DNA from: Sphingomonas sp. HMP6
GTDB lineage: Bacteria; Pseudomonadota; Alphaproteobacteria; Sphingomonadales; Sphingomonadaceae
Direction: 5' to 3'
DNA: 64,000 nt
Assembly (NCBI RefSeq): GCF_013374095.1
Contig: NZ_AP022672.1
Coordinates: 2,355,501-2,419,500 of the forward strand
In this document: one piece after another, positions 8,113 to 17,066 of the stretch
How the letters are laid out: every line of letters begins with the position of its first letter
How positions within the stretch are numbered: the stretch's first letter is position 1
The notes under the pieces: model-generated
Databases searched by the model: none
What the model was told of the DNA's origin: nothing
What the model saw: only the letters and a program-made list of their open reading frames with translations
Program-made: the position numbers and the translations under genes

Positions 8113-11100
8113 ATGATACCCTCGATCACGAACGCGCTGATAGCGGATGCCATTCAAACCACAAACATGGTCACTGCCGGACACGCCTACTGGTTGCAAG
8201 ACCGGGTCAGCGCGTTGGAAATCGACGCTGACATGGCATTGATATCCGCCGAAGTCAGAGGCGGCGCGGCCAGACCGTATGAAGTGACCATTTTATTCCC
8301 TGACTATGAAGGGGCCGCTGTCGATGCCCATATCGACTGCAGCTGCCCGGTCGGGTTCGACTGCAAGCATGCAGCTGCTGTGTTGTTTGCGGCGCAAGCC
8401 CTACAGTCCTCGGCATTGGGGACGTCAGCACATCTTGCTCGCATCGCGCCGCAAGTATCTGCTCGCCCGGTGCCGCTTTCACAGCCCCTGCTGCAATGGC
8501 TCGCTGAGGCGCAAGATGAAATCCAGGCTGCAAAGCGTAGTGTTTTCGATCTGGTCTATGTTTTTGTGCCGCGAGCGCTGCATGACGGCAAGGCCCGCAA
8601 GGGCAAGTCACTCCCGATAGCTGGCGAGCCATTGCCGCAGCGCCTGGCTGTGAGTGTCTGGATATGGGGTCAGGACGGCAGCGGCCAGTTTGGGCGCGGC
8701 CAGCCAAAATGGCTCCAGCCCAGCGCTTATGCGCTGCGCGACGGAGCGCTTGCGCTGGGGCCGGTGGACCAATGGCTGGTCCGCCGCATGAGCAACTATG
8801 GCGGCGATCTCGACAACAACGGCACGCCAAAGGGCGCGGCGGGCGGCGACTGGATCGAAAAGGTCATTGCCACTGGCCAGGCGCGTTGGCGCAAGGCCGA
8901 TGGGCCAGCGCTGCGCTGGGGCGACGATCAAGCAGCACAATGGCGCTGGGTGACGCTCGCGGGCGGAGAGCAGCGGCTTGCCCTGGATGGCGTCACACAC
9001 GGGCAGATCCTGCTTGCCACAGCGCCGCCGATCATCCTCGATGAAGCCACCGGCCTGATGCACCGGGTGCAATGCGATGCCGATGCCATTCTTGCCCAGC
9101 GTCTGTTGCTGATGCCGCCGGTCCCGCCCGAGGCAGTTGCACAGTTGGCAGAGCATTGGCCCGGGATCGTTGGCGGTGCGGTGCCGGCGCCCGGATTGGC
9201 GAACTTGAACGACCTCGGCCTCATGGCGCCGGTGCCGGTGCTGACATTCGTCCAGGACAAGGTCGATGCTATCCTGCCCCACCGCCGGGGCTATTATTCA
9301 TCGTCCACCTATAAACGCGACATGGCAGTCACGCGGCTAAGCTTTGGTTATTCCGGTACCATCGTAACGCCATCCACGGATGCCGCCCAGATCATCAGCA
9401 ACAGCGTAAACGGTTTTGTCCGCTTTACCCGCGATCTGGCAGCAGAAGCGCAGGCGCTCGACCAGATGTTTGCGCATGGGCTCATGCCGCTGGAAGCGTT
9501 CGACGAAATCAAGACCAAGCCAGCCCAGCGCTGGGATTTTGCGCCGCACCCGCTTGCCCAGTCGACGGATTTTGCGGTGTTCATGCAGACCGCTCTTGCA
9601 CCGCTGCGAGCGCAGGGTTGGCGGATCGAGTACGGCCCAAAATGGCAACTGACCCTTGCCGAGGTAAGCGGCGAAGACATCCAGTTCGATGTCACGCCTT
9701 CGGGCACCGACTGGTTCGACATCAGCCTTGGCGCTCGCATCGACGGAAAGGTCTTCGATATCCTCCCCATGCTGCGCCAATTGCTGGCAATCGGCGGGCC
9801 AGCGTTGCTTGAGCAGGCAGGCGAAAGCATCACCGTCGCAATTGGCCCCGGCAAGCTCGCGCAACTGCCGACCCAGCAGATCAGGCCGGTGCTGGCGATG
9901 CTCCTCGAAATGGCGCTTCACGAGCGCGAAGCAACAGGCCGGCTACGTCTTCCAGGCAGCGACATCGCGGTGCTGGCCGACCTCGAGAAGGCGAGCGCCG
10001 GCCATATTGTTTGGCGCGGCGGTGATGCGCTGCGGCTGCTTGCCCGCGCACTCACCCGGATCGAGCTGGAAACGACGGTCACGCCGGCCAGCTTCAAGGC
10101 TACACTGCGGCCTTATCAGCAGCAAGGGCTGGACTGGCTGCAAGCGCTTCACAGCGCCGGATTCGGCGGTGTCCTTGCCGATGACATGGGGCTGGGCAAA
10201 ACCGTGCAGGCACTCGCCCATATCGCCACGCTCAAGGCTGCGGGCAATCTCGGCGCACCTGTGCTGATAATCTGTCCGACCTCGGTGCTGCCCAACTGGC
10301 AAGCCGAGATCGCCCAATTTACGCCCGAACTTGGCGTTGTGCTTTGGCATGGCAATGATCGGCAAAGCCGGAACGAGGCACTCGGGAAGGCCGATATCAT
10401 CCTTTCGAGCTATCCCTTGCTGCTGCGCGACCACAAGCTGTTCGCAGCGCAAAACCCCGGCTTGATCCTGTTCGACGAAGCCCAGGTGCTGAAAAACCCC
10501 AAGACCGCAGGCTTCAGGGCTGCGAAGACCCTCAAAGCCCCACAGATCATTGCGCTATCAGGAACGCCGGTTGAAAATCAACTGACCGACATCTGGAGCC
10601 TGATGGACCTCGTGACACCCAATCTGCTGGGGCCGCTCGACCAGTTCAAGCGCACGATCGACAAACCGATCGCACGCGACAACGACGATCAGGCAAAGGC
10701 GCTCCTGCGCCGGCGCCTCAAGCCTTTCATGCTCCGCCGCACCAAGGATGAGGTGGCCCGTGATCTGCCAGCAAAGACCGAAATCCCGGAATGGATCGAT
10801 CTCGAGAAAAACCAGCTGGCCAGTTACGAGAGCCTGCGGCTGCTGATGCAGAAGCGCGTCCGCGACGAGATTGCTCGCGTCGGCCTCCTGCGATCGCAAA
10901 TCGTCTTTCTCGATGCGTTGCTCAAGCTCCGGCAGTTGTGCTGCGACCCACGATTGGTGCCACAGTTGAGCGGCAAAGGCGCTGGCTCGGCAAAACTCGC
11001 CCGGCTTTTGGAGATGCTGCCCGAACTTTTGCGCGAGGGTCGCCGCATTCTCCTGTTCAGCCAGTTCACCTCGATGCTCGACCTGATCAAACCCGAACTG

Positions 11101-11490
11101 GATGCCTTGCAGATTGCGCATGTTGAAATTCGCGGGAGCACTCAGGACCGCGAAACCCCTGTCCGGCGATTCCAGGCCGGCGAGGTGCCCCTGATCCTTG
11201 TCAGCCTCAAGGCGGGGGGCACTGGCCTTAACCTGACTGCGGCCGATACCGTGATCCTTTACGATCCTTGGTGGAACCCGGCGGTCGAGGCGCAAGCAAT
11301 CGACCGCGCTCATCGCATCGGCCAGTCCAAGCCGGTCTTTGTTCACCGTCTCATCGCCCGTGACACGATCGAAGAGAAGATCCTTGGCCTTCAGGACAAA
11401 AAGCGCGCATTGGCCGCGATGCTCTGGGAAGGCGACGACGCCACACCCGCCAAGATTACCGAGGCGGATGTAGCCTTTCTGCTCGGGTGA
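8113..11490 (+). CDS. SWIM zinc-finger SNF2/DEAD-box helicase
   Basis: 1125-residue Swi2/Snf2-type ATP-dependent DNA translocase. A SWIM zinc motif lies at about residues 75-90 (CSCPVGFDCKH), followed by a long central region and then the SNF2 core. Core motifs are Walker A in DDMGLGKTVQ (about 688), motif II FDEAQ (about 788), SGTPVENQL, and motifs V/VI GTGLNLTAAD and QAIDRAHRIGQ (about 1062). The family remodels protein-DNA complexes; a repair or defence role is possible but not shown. It is intact. An inserted IS5 element ends only 67 bp before the ATG; the remaining leader holds a GGCCT/AGGCC inverted repeat at 8051-8066. A topoisomerase III fragment follows after a 210-bp gap. Confidence 0.93.
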   Translation: MIPSITNALIADAIQTTNMVTAGHAYWLQDRVSALEIDADMALISAEVRGGAARPYEVTILFPDYEGAAVDAHIDCSCPVGFDCKHAAAVLFAAQALQSSALGTSAHLARIAPQVSARPVPLSQPLLQWLAEAQDEIQAAKRSVFDLVYVFVPRALHDGKARKGKSLPIAGEPLPQRLAVSVWIWGQDGSGQFGRGQPKWLQPSAYALRDGALALGPVDQWLVRRMSNYGGDLDNNGTPKGAAGGDWIEKVIATGQARWRKADGPALRWGDDQAAQWRWVTLAGGEQRLALDGVTHGQILLATAPPIILDEATGLMHRVQCDADAILAQRLLLMPPVPPEAVAQLAEHWPGIVGGAVPAPGLANLNDLGLMAPVPVLTFVQDKVDAILPHRRGYYSSSTYKRDMAVTRLSFGYSGTIVTPSTDAAQIISNSVNGFVRFTRDLAAEAQALDQMFAHGLMPLEAFDEIKTKPAQRWDFAPHPLAQSTDFAVFMQTALAPLRAQGWRIEYGPKWQLTLAEVSGEDIQFDVTPSGTDWFDISLGARIDGKVFDILPMLRQLLAIGGPALLEQAGESITVAIGPGKLAQLPTQQIRPVLAMLLEMALHEREATGRLRLPGSDIAVLADLEKASAGHIVWRGGDALRLLARALTRIELETTVTPASFKATLRPYQQQGLDWLQALHSAGFGGVLADDMGLGKTVQALAHIATLKAAGNLGAPVLIICPTSVLPNWQAEIAQFTPELGVVLWHGNDRQSRNEALGKADIILSSYPLLLRDHKLFAAQNPGLILFDEAQVLKNPKTAGFRAAKTLKAPQIIALSGTPVENQLTDIWSLMDLVTPNLLGPLDQFKRTIDKPIARDNDDQAKALLRRRLKPFMLRRTKDEVARDLPAKTEIPEWIDLEKNQLASYESLRLLMQKRVRDEIARVGLLRSQIVFLDALLKLRQLCCDPRLVPQLSGKGAGSAKLARLLEMLPELLREGRRILLFSQFTSMLDLIKPELDALQIAHVEIRGSTQDRETPVRRFQAGEVPLILVSLKAGGTGLNLTAADTVILYDPWWNPAVEAQAIDRAHRIGQSKPVFVHRLIARDTIEEKILGLQDKKRALAAMLWEGDDATPAKITEADVAFLLG

Positions 11491-11524
11491 AGTGGCTTCA
11501 GGCATCCGATTATACCACATGATC

Positions 11525-11566
11525 TTAAGCCGTTCGGGCTTAAAGCGAAAGTGTTTTCCAAAACAC
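11525..11566 (+). terminator. Two adjacent hairpins after the SNF2 gene
   Basis: TTAAGCC-GTTCG-GGCTTAA (11525-11543) and GTGTTTT-CC-AAAACAC (11551-11566) are perfect 7-bp stems, 35 bp past the stop codon. There is no clear T tract after either, so termination is plausible rather than certain. Confidence 0.45.
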
Positions 11567-11632
11567 CCGGTCATCTCCAGGCGGTTATTGGTCGGAACAT
11601 CTGCGTTGAGAAGCGGCTTGCAGCGGCCTTAT

Positions 11633-11658
11633 GTTCGCCTTATGTTCGCCTTATGTTC
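11633..11658 (+). promoter_or_regulatory. Tandem LexA-type (SOS) operator candidate
   Basis: Three GTTC words at 11633, 11644 and 11655, each pair separated by the same seven bases GCCTTAT, give GTTC-N7-GTTC-N7-GTTC. The direct repeat GTTC-N7-GTTC is the established LexA operator form in alphaproteobacteria (known from Rhodobacter). The motif lies 43-68 bp upstream of the topoisomerase III start. Two overlapping boxes would suggest tight damage-responsive control; this is inference. Confidence 0.6.
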
Positions 11659-11700
11659 TAAATCGTTGGAGGTAAAAAGTTTCTTAAATCAGGGCTTATA

Positions 11701-12445
11701 ATGGCCGATCAGATCGTCATCACCGAGAAAACCAGCCAGGCGAAAGACGTGCGCGCGGCGATCGGTTCGCGCTATGGCGAAGTGTTCCCCGCCGAGGGGC
11801 ATTTGTTTGATCTGGAGGAACCTGAGGATGCGGTTCCCGAATGGAAGCGCTGGTCACCGATGTTGCTGCGTCCCGAAGGGCTTTACGCCACCCGGCCGGC
11901 AAATGGCGGCAACAAGGCCGCAAAGCTGAAAGCTATACGCGAGGCGCTGCGCGACGCCAGGCGGGTCTGGCTTGCCACCGATTGCGACCGCGAGGGACAA
12001 CTCATCGGGCAGGAAATCCTCGAACACTATAATTACCGCGGCGAGGTGATGCGGGTGCTGTTCACAGCGCAGGATCCGCAGACCATCCGCGACTCGTTCA
12101 ACCGCGCCAAACCCAATTCAGAATACGCCCGGGTTTACGCTGCTGCAGTGGCTCGCCGCCAGGCCGACCAGATCTACAACCTGTCGCTGACCCGGACCGC
12201 GACGGTGATCTTGGGCAAAGGCACCAGGGGCGTCATCGGGGTTGGCCGTGTGAAAACACCGGCGCTTGCCATTGTGTGCAAACGCGAACTGGAAATCCGC
12301 GACTTCGTTGCCGTGACCTATTTCGAAATGGTCGCCACCGCCAAGGTCGCAGGCGGTCAGTTCAGAATGCGCCATGCACCGCCGGAACGGATTCTCAAAC
12401 GCGAGAATGCCGAGATCGTCGTCAGGGCCGCACAGAACTTTGAAG
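11701..12445 (+). pseudogene. DNA topoisomerase III, N-terminal fragment cut by IS6
   Basis: 248 codons of a type IA topoisomerase. The TOPRIM domain is present: the N-terminal strand IVITEKTSQAKDV, the acidic motif TDCDREGQLIGQEIL (about residue 92), and the later GVGRVKTPALAIVCKRE. TopB-like enzymes are about 650-700 residues, and the catalytic tyrosine domain is lost at IS6 copy 2. The frame enters the IS and stops at the TGA that overlaps the transposase ATG. The SNF2 helicase upstream, with a putative SOS site between, suggests an accessory DNA-processing locus such as is found on integrative or plasmid DNA. Confidence 0.88.
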
Positions 12446-13278
12446 GGCACCGTCAAGTTAAGCCCTGTGGCTTTGCGGTGCCGGATCGGAGGGCTATTGC
12501 GGATGTATGACCACATCACGAGACCCGATTTACGCGGGTTACCGCTATCCTCCCGAGATCATCTGCTACGCGGTCTGGCTGTATTTCCGGTACCCGCTGA
12601 GCCTGCGGATGGTCGAGGAACTGTTGGCTGCGCGCGGTATCGAGGTCAGCTATGAGACGGTTCGGCAATGGGGGCTGAAGTTCGGTGAGGTCTTTGCCCG
12701 CCGCATCCGGCAGCGAGCGCCGCAACGCGGCGACAAATGGCATCTCGACGAAGTCGTGATCACCATCGCCGGGCACAAACACTGGCTGTGGCGCGCGGTT
12801 GACCAGCAGGGCTTTGTTCTGGACGTCCTTGTCCAGAGCCGGCGCAACACCAAGGCTGCCCGCCGTCTGCTACGCAAACTGCTGAAGAAACAGGGTCGGG
12901 CTCCCCGGGTGATGATCACCGACAAGCTCAGAAGCTACGGCGCCGCCAAACGAACCATCATGCCCGGCGTCGAGCACCGCCAGCACAAGGGCCTCAACAA
13001 CCGGGCCGAGAATTCCCACCAGCCAACAAGGCGACGAGAGCGCATCATGAAGGGCTTCAAGTCGCCGCGCCACGTCCAGCGCTTCCTGTCCACCCACGAT
13101 CAAATTGCCCACGTCTTTTCCCGCCCGCCTCTTGCCAGCGCCGCCACCGTCCGTTCTGCCCGCACCCAGGCGTTCACGCACTGGGCTGAGGTGACCGGCG
13201 TCGCAATGGCCGCATGATTGCGCCCAATTCCGGCATCGCGTCTTTCCTCGCGCCCGACCGCAGCAAGTTGACGGTGCC
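12446..13278 (+). mobile_element. IS6-family insertion sequence, copy 2
   Basis: 833 bp, the same ends as copy 1. The flanking octamers differ (CTTTGAAG before, CGGTCAGC after), so there is no target duplication. It joins a topoisomerase III gene running into its left end to an MmeI-like gene running into its right end from the other strand. Both are truncated, which points to a deletion or recombination joint. Confidence 0.93.
12507..13217 (+). CDS. IS6-family transposase (copy 2)
   Basis: 236 residues, identical in protein sequence to copy 1. Its ATG overlaps the TGA that ends the truncated topoisomerase III frame, so it could be translated by coupling to that gene. Confidence 0.95.
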   Translation: MTTSRDPIYAGYRYPPEIICYAVWLYFRYPLSLRMVEELLAARGIEVSYETVRQWGLKFGEVFARRIRQRAPQRGDKWHLDEVVITIAGHKHWLWRAVDQQGFVLDVLVQSRRNTKAARRLLRKLLKKQGRAPRVMITDKLRSYGAAKRTIMPGVEHRQHKGLNNRAENSHQPTRRRERIMKGFKSPRHVQRFLSTHDQIAHVFSRPPLASAATVRSARTQAFTHWAEVTGVAMAA

Positions 13279-14641
13279 CGGTCAGCAGCTCGATGACTTC
13301 GCCTTCCAGCTCCTTCATCCGCGCCATGGCAACATAGAGGAAATTCCCGGTGCCGCACGCCGGATCGAGCACCTTCGTGCCAGCCAGTTGCGCGTGGAAC
13401 GCCTCAACGGTTTTGCGGGCTTCTTCAGTCTTATCGGCTTCCAGCAACTGCGTTGCGGCCCCTCGCACCCCCGCCCAATCGGCGCGTAGCGGCTCGATCA
13501 CCGTCGGCATGACCAACCGCTCAACATAGGCGCGCGGTGTGTAATGCGCCCCCAGCTTGGCGCGCTCTTTAGTATCAAGCGCGCGTTCTAGCAGCGTGCC
13601 GAAAATCGCCGGTTCAACCTGCGTCCAGTCCGCTTTCGCCGCCTCAATCAGGACATCGAGTTCATCCGCCTGAAGCGGAAAGGCGCTGCGATCCTTGAAC
13701 AAATAGCCGTTGAAGCGCCGCAGCGTCGCGCCGAGCGCCGGAGCAAAACCGCCGCCGTCCATAGCCTCCCACAGCGCCGACAACTGGTGGTGCAGCGTTT
13801 CCGGCGCCGGCAGAGTGCGGACCAACAATTCCGAAAAGCTGCCACCCGGAATCAGCCGCGTATCTTCGGCGAACATGGTGAACAGCAGCCGCATGAGGAA
13901 GGCAGAAACCTGTTCGGCACCATGCCCTCTTCCTTCCAACCGCCGCGCCAGTTTTGCGAGAAGATCGGCGATTTCGCGCGTTGCCTTTGCAGCGATGGCG
14001 GCGGGGTCGAGCGACTTCGGGTTGGTCCAGATTGCCGCCAGTCGTTCGCGCACGTCCGGCTCACGCAGATCATCCAGCATAATGCGAAACGAGGCCCGGT
14101 CAGGGAACTGCGCATAGGCTTTCCCGGTGCCGGTGAAGTCGGCATAGACCTCGATGCAATAGCCGATATCGGCAACCAGCAAGAACGGCGGCCAGCCATG
14201 ATCGAAGGGCAGCGCCTTGGCATAGCGTTCGGCCTGGCCCTTGGCCTGCACCGTGGCCTTGGCCCAGCCGGGCGTGCCGCGCCGGGCCGTGCCGCGCTTC
14301 ATCCTCGCGGCGGCGGTTTGGCCAAAGAAATCGATGTCGCTTACACCGCCATCGGCCGCAGCCTTATCGGCCTCCGAGCCCTGTTTGGCTTCGAGGATGA
14401 AGCTGCCTTTGCGATAGGCATCGATGCGCCCGAAGCTGGTCGTTCCGTCGCCATTGTCCTGGAAGACGCGCCGCTCAAAAACATAATCATTGAAGGCATC
14501 ATCAGTTCGGCTGCCGTGCGGCGCCGGCACGCCGATCAGCGCGCAACGGCCACTGATGAAGCTCTGTGTATTGGCGAGTTCTGACCCGCCAGTCTCGCGC
14601 CAATGCGCGATGAAATCCTCGACTGAATTCGTCCCAACCAT
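13279..14641 (-). pseudogene. MmeI-like type IIG restriction-methylase, N-terminal fragment cut by IS6
   Basis: About 454 codons from ATG at 14641. The N-terminal nuclease domain shows the PD-(D/E)XK pattern: D74 in FGRIDAYRKG and E84-A-K86 in FILEAKQG. A helical spacer follows, then the start of an N6-adenine methylase with the AdoMet motif DPACGTGNFLYVA close to the break. Proteins of this family are usually above 900 residues, so the catalytic NPPY-type motif and the target-recognition domain are missing beyond IS6 copy 2. The enzyme cannot methylate, and free cutting activity is unlikely because these enzymes need the whole chain. Confidence 0.85.
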
Positions 14642-14741
14642 GAAAGAAGGTTTAGCGAGCCCGGGTGCAAATGCCTATCGCCAAAGGCAGCCCAATTAAT
14701 GGAGCACCCTCCAGCGGATATCGCCGACGGAACTCGTTTGC

Positions 14742-14754
14742 GCCCATTATGGGC
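14742..14754. promoter_or_regulatory. Palindrome upstream of higBA, likely autoregulatory operator
   Basis: GCCCATTATGGGC, a perfect 6-bp inverted repeat around one base, 18 bp before the chosen higB start and overlapping the probable promoter. HigA-type antitoxins bind such palindromes to repress their own operon. Confidence 0.5.
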
Positions 14755-14771
14755 ACATGCTATCTAAACGC

Positions 14772-15095
14772 ATGCGAATCATAGCGCGGCGCACGTTGCG
14801 CGAATTCATAGCGGAGCGTGCGGGGCACAAGGACCAGCCAGCGCTGAAGGCCTCACTGGATGCTTGGTTCGCCGAAGTGAGCCGGGCGACTTGGGCCAGC
14901 ACAGTCGATGTGAAGCGGTTGTATGCCACTGCAAGCGTCGTAAGTGCCGACCGGATCGTGTTCAACATCAAGGGCAATGATTATCGCCTAGTTGTTGCGG
15001 TGGATTTCGAAAAGGCCATCGTCTGGATCAAGTGGATTGGCACCCACAAAGCCTATGACCGAATTGACGTGAAGGAGGTTGAACATGGTGACTGA
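14772..15095 (+). CDS. higB: HigB-type toxin (mRNA interferase)
   Basis: 107 residues starting MRIIARRTLREF, the standard opening of this HigB family; an ATG 15 bases earlier is possible but gives an unusual leader. The C-terminal part (RIVFNIKGNDYRLVVAVD, then IVWIKWIGTHKAYDRID) is the RelE-like fold that cleaves mRNA at the ribosome. The toxin gene comes first, as in other hig loci, and its end overlaps higA by 11 bases. A palindrome upstream fits repression by HigA. Confidence 0.88.
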   Translation: MRIIARRTLREFIAERAGHKDQPALKASLDAWFAEVSRATWASTVDVKRLYATASVVSADRIVFNIKGNDYRLVVAVDFEKAIVWIKWIGTHKAYDRIDVKEVEHGD

Positions 15096-15447
15096 CGTGC
15101 GGCCAATTCGCAATGAGGACGACTATGAAATCGCGCTTGCCGATGTCGCAACGCTGTGGGGCGCCGCTAGCGGCACACCCGAGGGCGACCGGCTTGATGT
15201 GCTGGCAACGCTGATCGATGTTTACGAAGCAAAGGCCCATGCGATGGACCCGCCAGACCCTGTCGAAGCGATCAAATTTCGCATGGAGCAGCAAGGCATG
15301 ACCCGCAAGGACCTGGAGGATATTATCGGCACGCGCACCCGCATTGCCGAGGTGCTCAATCGCAAGCGCAGCCTGTCGATTGGTATGATCCGTCGCCTGC
15401 ATGACCGGCTTGGCATTTCCGCCGAGGTCTTGATCCGGCCATCGTAA
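15085..15447 (+). CDS. higA: HigA-type antitoxin with XRE helix-turn-helix
   Basis: 120 residues from ATG at 15085, chosen because GAAGGAGG lies seven bases upstream. The C-terminal helix-turn-helix reads KFRMEQQGMTRKDLEDIIG followed by TRIAEVLNRKRSLS; the N-terminal acidic region is the usual toxin-binding part. It neutralises HigB and represses the operon. This pair sits just outside the left repeat of the 15.7-34.2 kb element and may have stabilised the older host replicon or island. Confidence 0.88.
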   Translation: MVTDVRPIRNEDDYEIALADVATLWGAASGTPEGDRLDVLATLIDVYEAKAHAMDPPDPVEAIKFRMEQQGMTRKDLEDIIGTRTRIAEVLNRKRSLSIGMIRRLHDRLGISAEVLIRPS

Positions 15448-15450
15448 CAC

Positions 15451-15468
15451 GAGGCGGCTTGACGCCTC
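15451..15468 (+). terminator. Hairpin after higA
   Basis: GAGGCG-GCTTGA-CGCCTC, a perfect 6-bp stem four bases past the higA stop. No T tract follows, so this is only a possible terminator. Confidence 0.35.
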
Positions 15469-15725
15469 TGACAGGGGTCAGCCGCAACATCCGCTGCCTC
15501 CTCAAGTCCGCGCGCCAAGACACAGGTGGTCGTCTCAATGGTCGTCAAACCGTAAGTGCAACCTGTGTGCTTCCTTTTTCAGAGAAGAAGGGGAAAATGG
15601 AGTTCAAGGTCGGCTTCAGCCCCGGCCCAATGTAACGGTGCGCTTCGCGCTACCCTCTTGAAAGAAGTCACCAATTCGGGCAAGTAACCCGAGGCAAACA
15701 AGCGCTGGAAACCGACCAATTCCCG

Positions 15726-15743
15726 GTCACACACCATGCACTT
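15726..15743 (+). repeat. Candidate left attachment repeat of an 18.4-kb element
   Basis: GTCACACACCATGCACTT; 17 of 18 bases match 34151-34168 in the same orientation. It lies 36 bp before the first tyrosine recombinase gene, where an att site is usually found. Its 3' part overlaps a 16-bp palindrome, as is common for recombinase core or arm sites. Inference from position and similarity only. Confidence 0.5.
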
Positions 15744-15779
15744 ATAAGTGCAGAGAGGCTAGAAAATGGAGTAAATACA

Positions 15780-17066
15780 ATGACCGATTCGCAGAAACGA
15801 GCTGGTAATTTGCCCGCTGCTGGTGGCCATCTGATACCCGTATCTAGTTCTACTATAACGGACTTTCCCGGCAAAACGCTAAAAGATAAGGGCGTCCTGT
15901 TACCCAAGCGTCGGAAGCGGGCGCCAAAGGCCATGATCAATGGCCATCTTGCCCGGCGAAACCCCACGCCGGGAACCGTCGATCATGTGGTGTGGGACAC
16001 CGTCCTCGCAGGCTTCGGGCTTCAGGTCCGAGCTTCAGGCAACAACAGCTGGATCGTGCAGTATCGCCAGCGCGGGAAGCTCAAAAAGGTCACGCTGGGC
16101 CGCTGCGTTGATATCGACGCCAGCGACGCTCGCACCAAAGCGCGGACGATGCTCGCAGCCGCCGCGCTCGACGGGTTGCCCAAGCGGGTCAAGGCAAAGC
16201 CCGTCCCGCTGTTCAAGGACTATGCCGACGAATTTTACGCGAACTGCTTCGAGCAGTGGAAGCCGGCGACACAGCGATCAAACCGCGGCGCCATCGAGCG
16301 CCAGATCATTCCCAACTTTGGTGACATTCCCGTCAACGAAATCCGCAAGGTCGATATCATCCGCTGGCGCGACAGCCTGTCAGCGAAACAGGGCGTGTTC
16401 AACCGCTGCATCCCGGTTTTGTCGGGGATGCTGCAATATGCGGCGAGGCTGGGCTACTGCCGGGTCGGTTCGAACGTTTCCAGAGGCACGCCGCGTTACA
16501 AGCGCGAGCTTATCGAGCGCTATCTGACGCCGATGGAATATAGGCGCGTTGCCGCCGCGCTGACGGCAGCCGAGGAAGCCAACCCGATCGAGGTGGCGAT
16601 CCTACGCTTGCTGGTCTTCACCGGTGCGCGCTTGTCCGAAATCACTGAACTGAAGTGGAGCGAGGTGCAACCGCCCCGGCTCCAGCTTTGGGACAGCAAG
16701 AGCAACGCGAAATACATCTATCTCAACCGGCAGGCCGAGGCGCTGCTGGCTTCCGTCACACGCACGCGTGAAAGTGATTTGGTCTTTCCCAATCGCAGTG
16801 GCAGCGCGGGTGTTAATCCGTCTGCCATTTGGAACAAGGTCAGGCGAAAAGCCCTTGTCCCCGATGTGAGGCTGCATGATCTGCGGCACAGTTATGCGTC
16901 TGCCGGGATCATGGACGCGGTACCGCTGGCGACGATTGGCAAGCTGTTCGGCCACGCTTTGCACGAAACAACCGCCCGCTACGCCCATGTCGCCGACGGC
17001 GCTGTGTGCGATGCCGCCCAACGCGTGTCGGGATCAATCGCCGGTCATCTGGGGCTCGGCCGGTGA
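15780..17066 (+). CDS. Tyrosine recombinase / integrase 1
   Basis: 428 residues. The N-terminal region has the DUF4102-like arm-binding features (GFGLQVRASGNNSWIVQY), then a SAM-like core-binding domain and the catalytic domain. Catalytic residues: Arg in GARLSEI (about 282), HDLRHS (about 366-371), a GHALHETT box, and nucleophile Tyr in ARYAHV (about 400). Full length and apparently active. It probably integrates or excises the element bounded by the repeats at 15726 and 34151. Its TGA overlaps the GTG start of a second recombinase, so the two are made together. Confidence 0.93.
   Translation: MTDSQKRAGNLPAAGGHLIPVSSSTITDFPGKTLKDKGVLLPKRRKRAPKAMINGHLARRNPTPGTVDHVVWDTVLAGFGLQVRASGNNSWIVQYRQRGKLKKVTLGRCVDIDASDARTKARTMLAAAALDGLPKRVKAKPVPLFKDYADEFYANCFEQWKPATQRSNRGAIERQIIPNFGDIPVNEIRKVDIIRWRDSLSAKQGVFNRCIPVLSGMLQYAARLGYCRVGSNVSRGTPRYKRELIERYLTPMEYRRVAAALTAAEEANPIEVAILRLLVFTGARLSEITELKWSEVQPPRLQLWDSKSNAKYIYLNRQAEALLASVTRTRESDLVFPNRSGSAGVNPSAIWNKVRRKALVPDVRLHDLRHSYASAGIMDAVPLATIGKLFGHALHETTARYAHVADGAVCDAAQRVSGSIAGHLGLGR

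Larger units (their letters stand above)
15448..15779. other. Gene-free stretch between higA and the first recombinase
   Basis: 332 bp with no convincing open frame. It holds the hairpin after higA and, near its right end, an 18-bp sequence that recurs at 34151 (candidate attachment site). That sequence overlaps the perfect palindrome TGCACTTATAAGTGCA at 15737-15752. The recombinase promoter must also lie here. Confidence 0.5.

Noticed and set aside
11627..11659. The three 11-bp units before topB as an iteron-type replication origin
   Set aside because: Only three units, no replication initiator gene nearby, and the GTTC-N7-GTTC spacing fits a LexA operator better.
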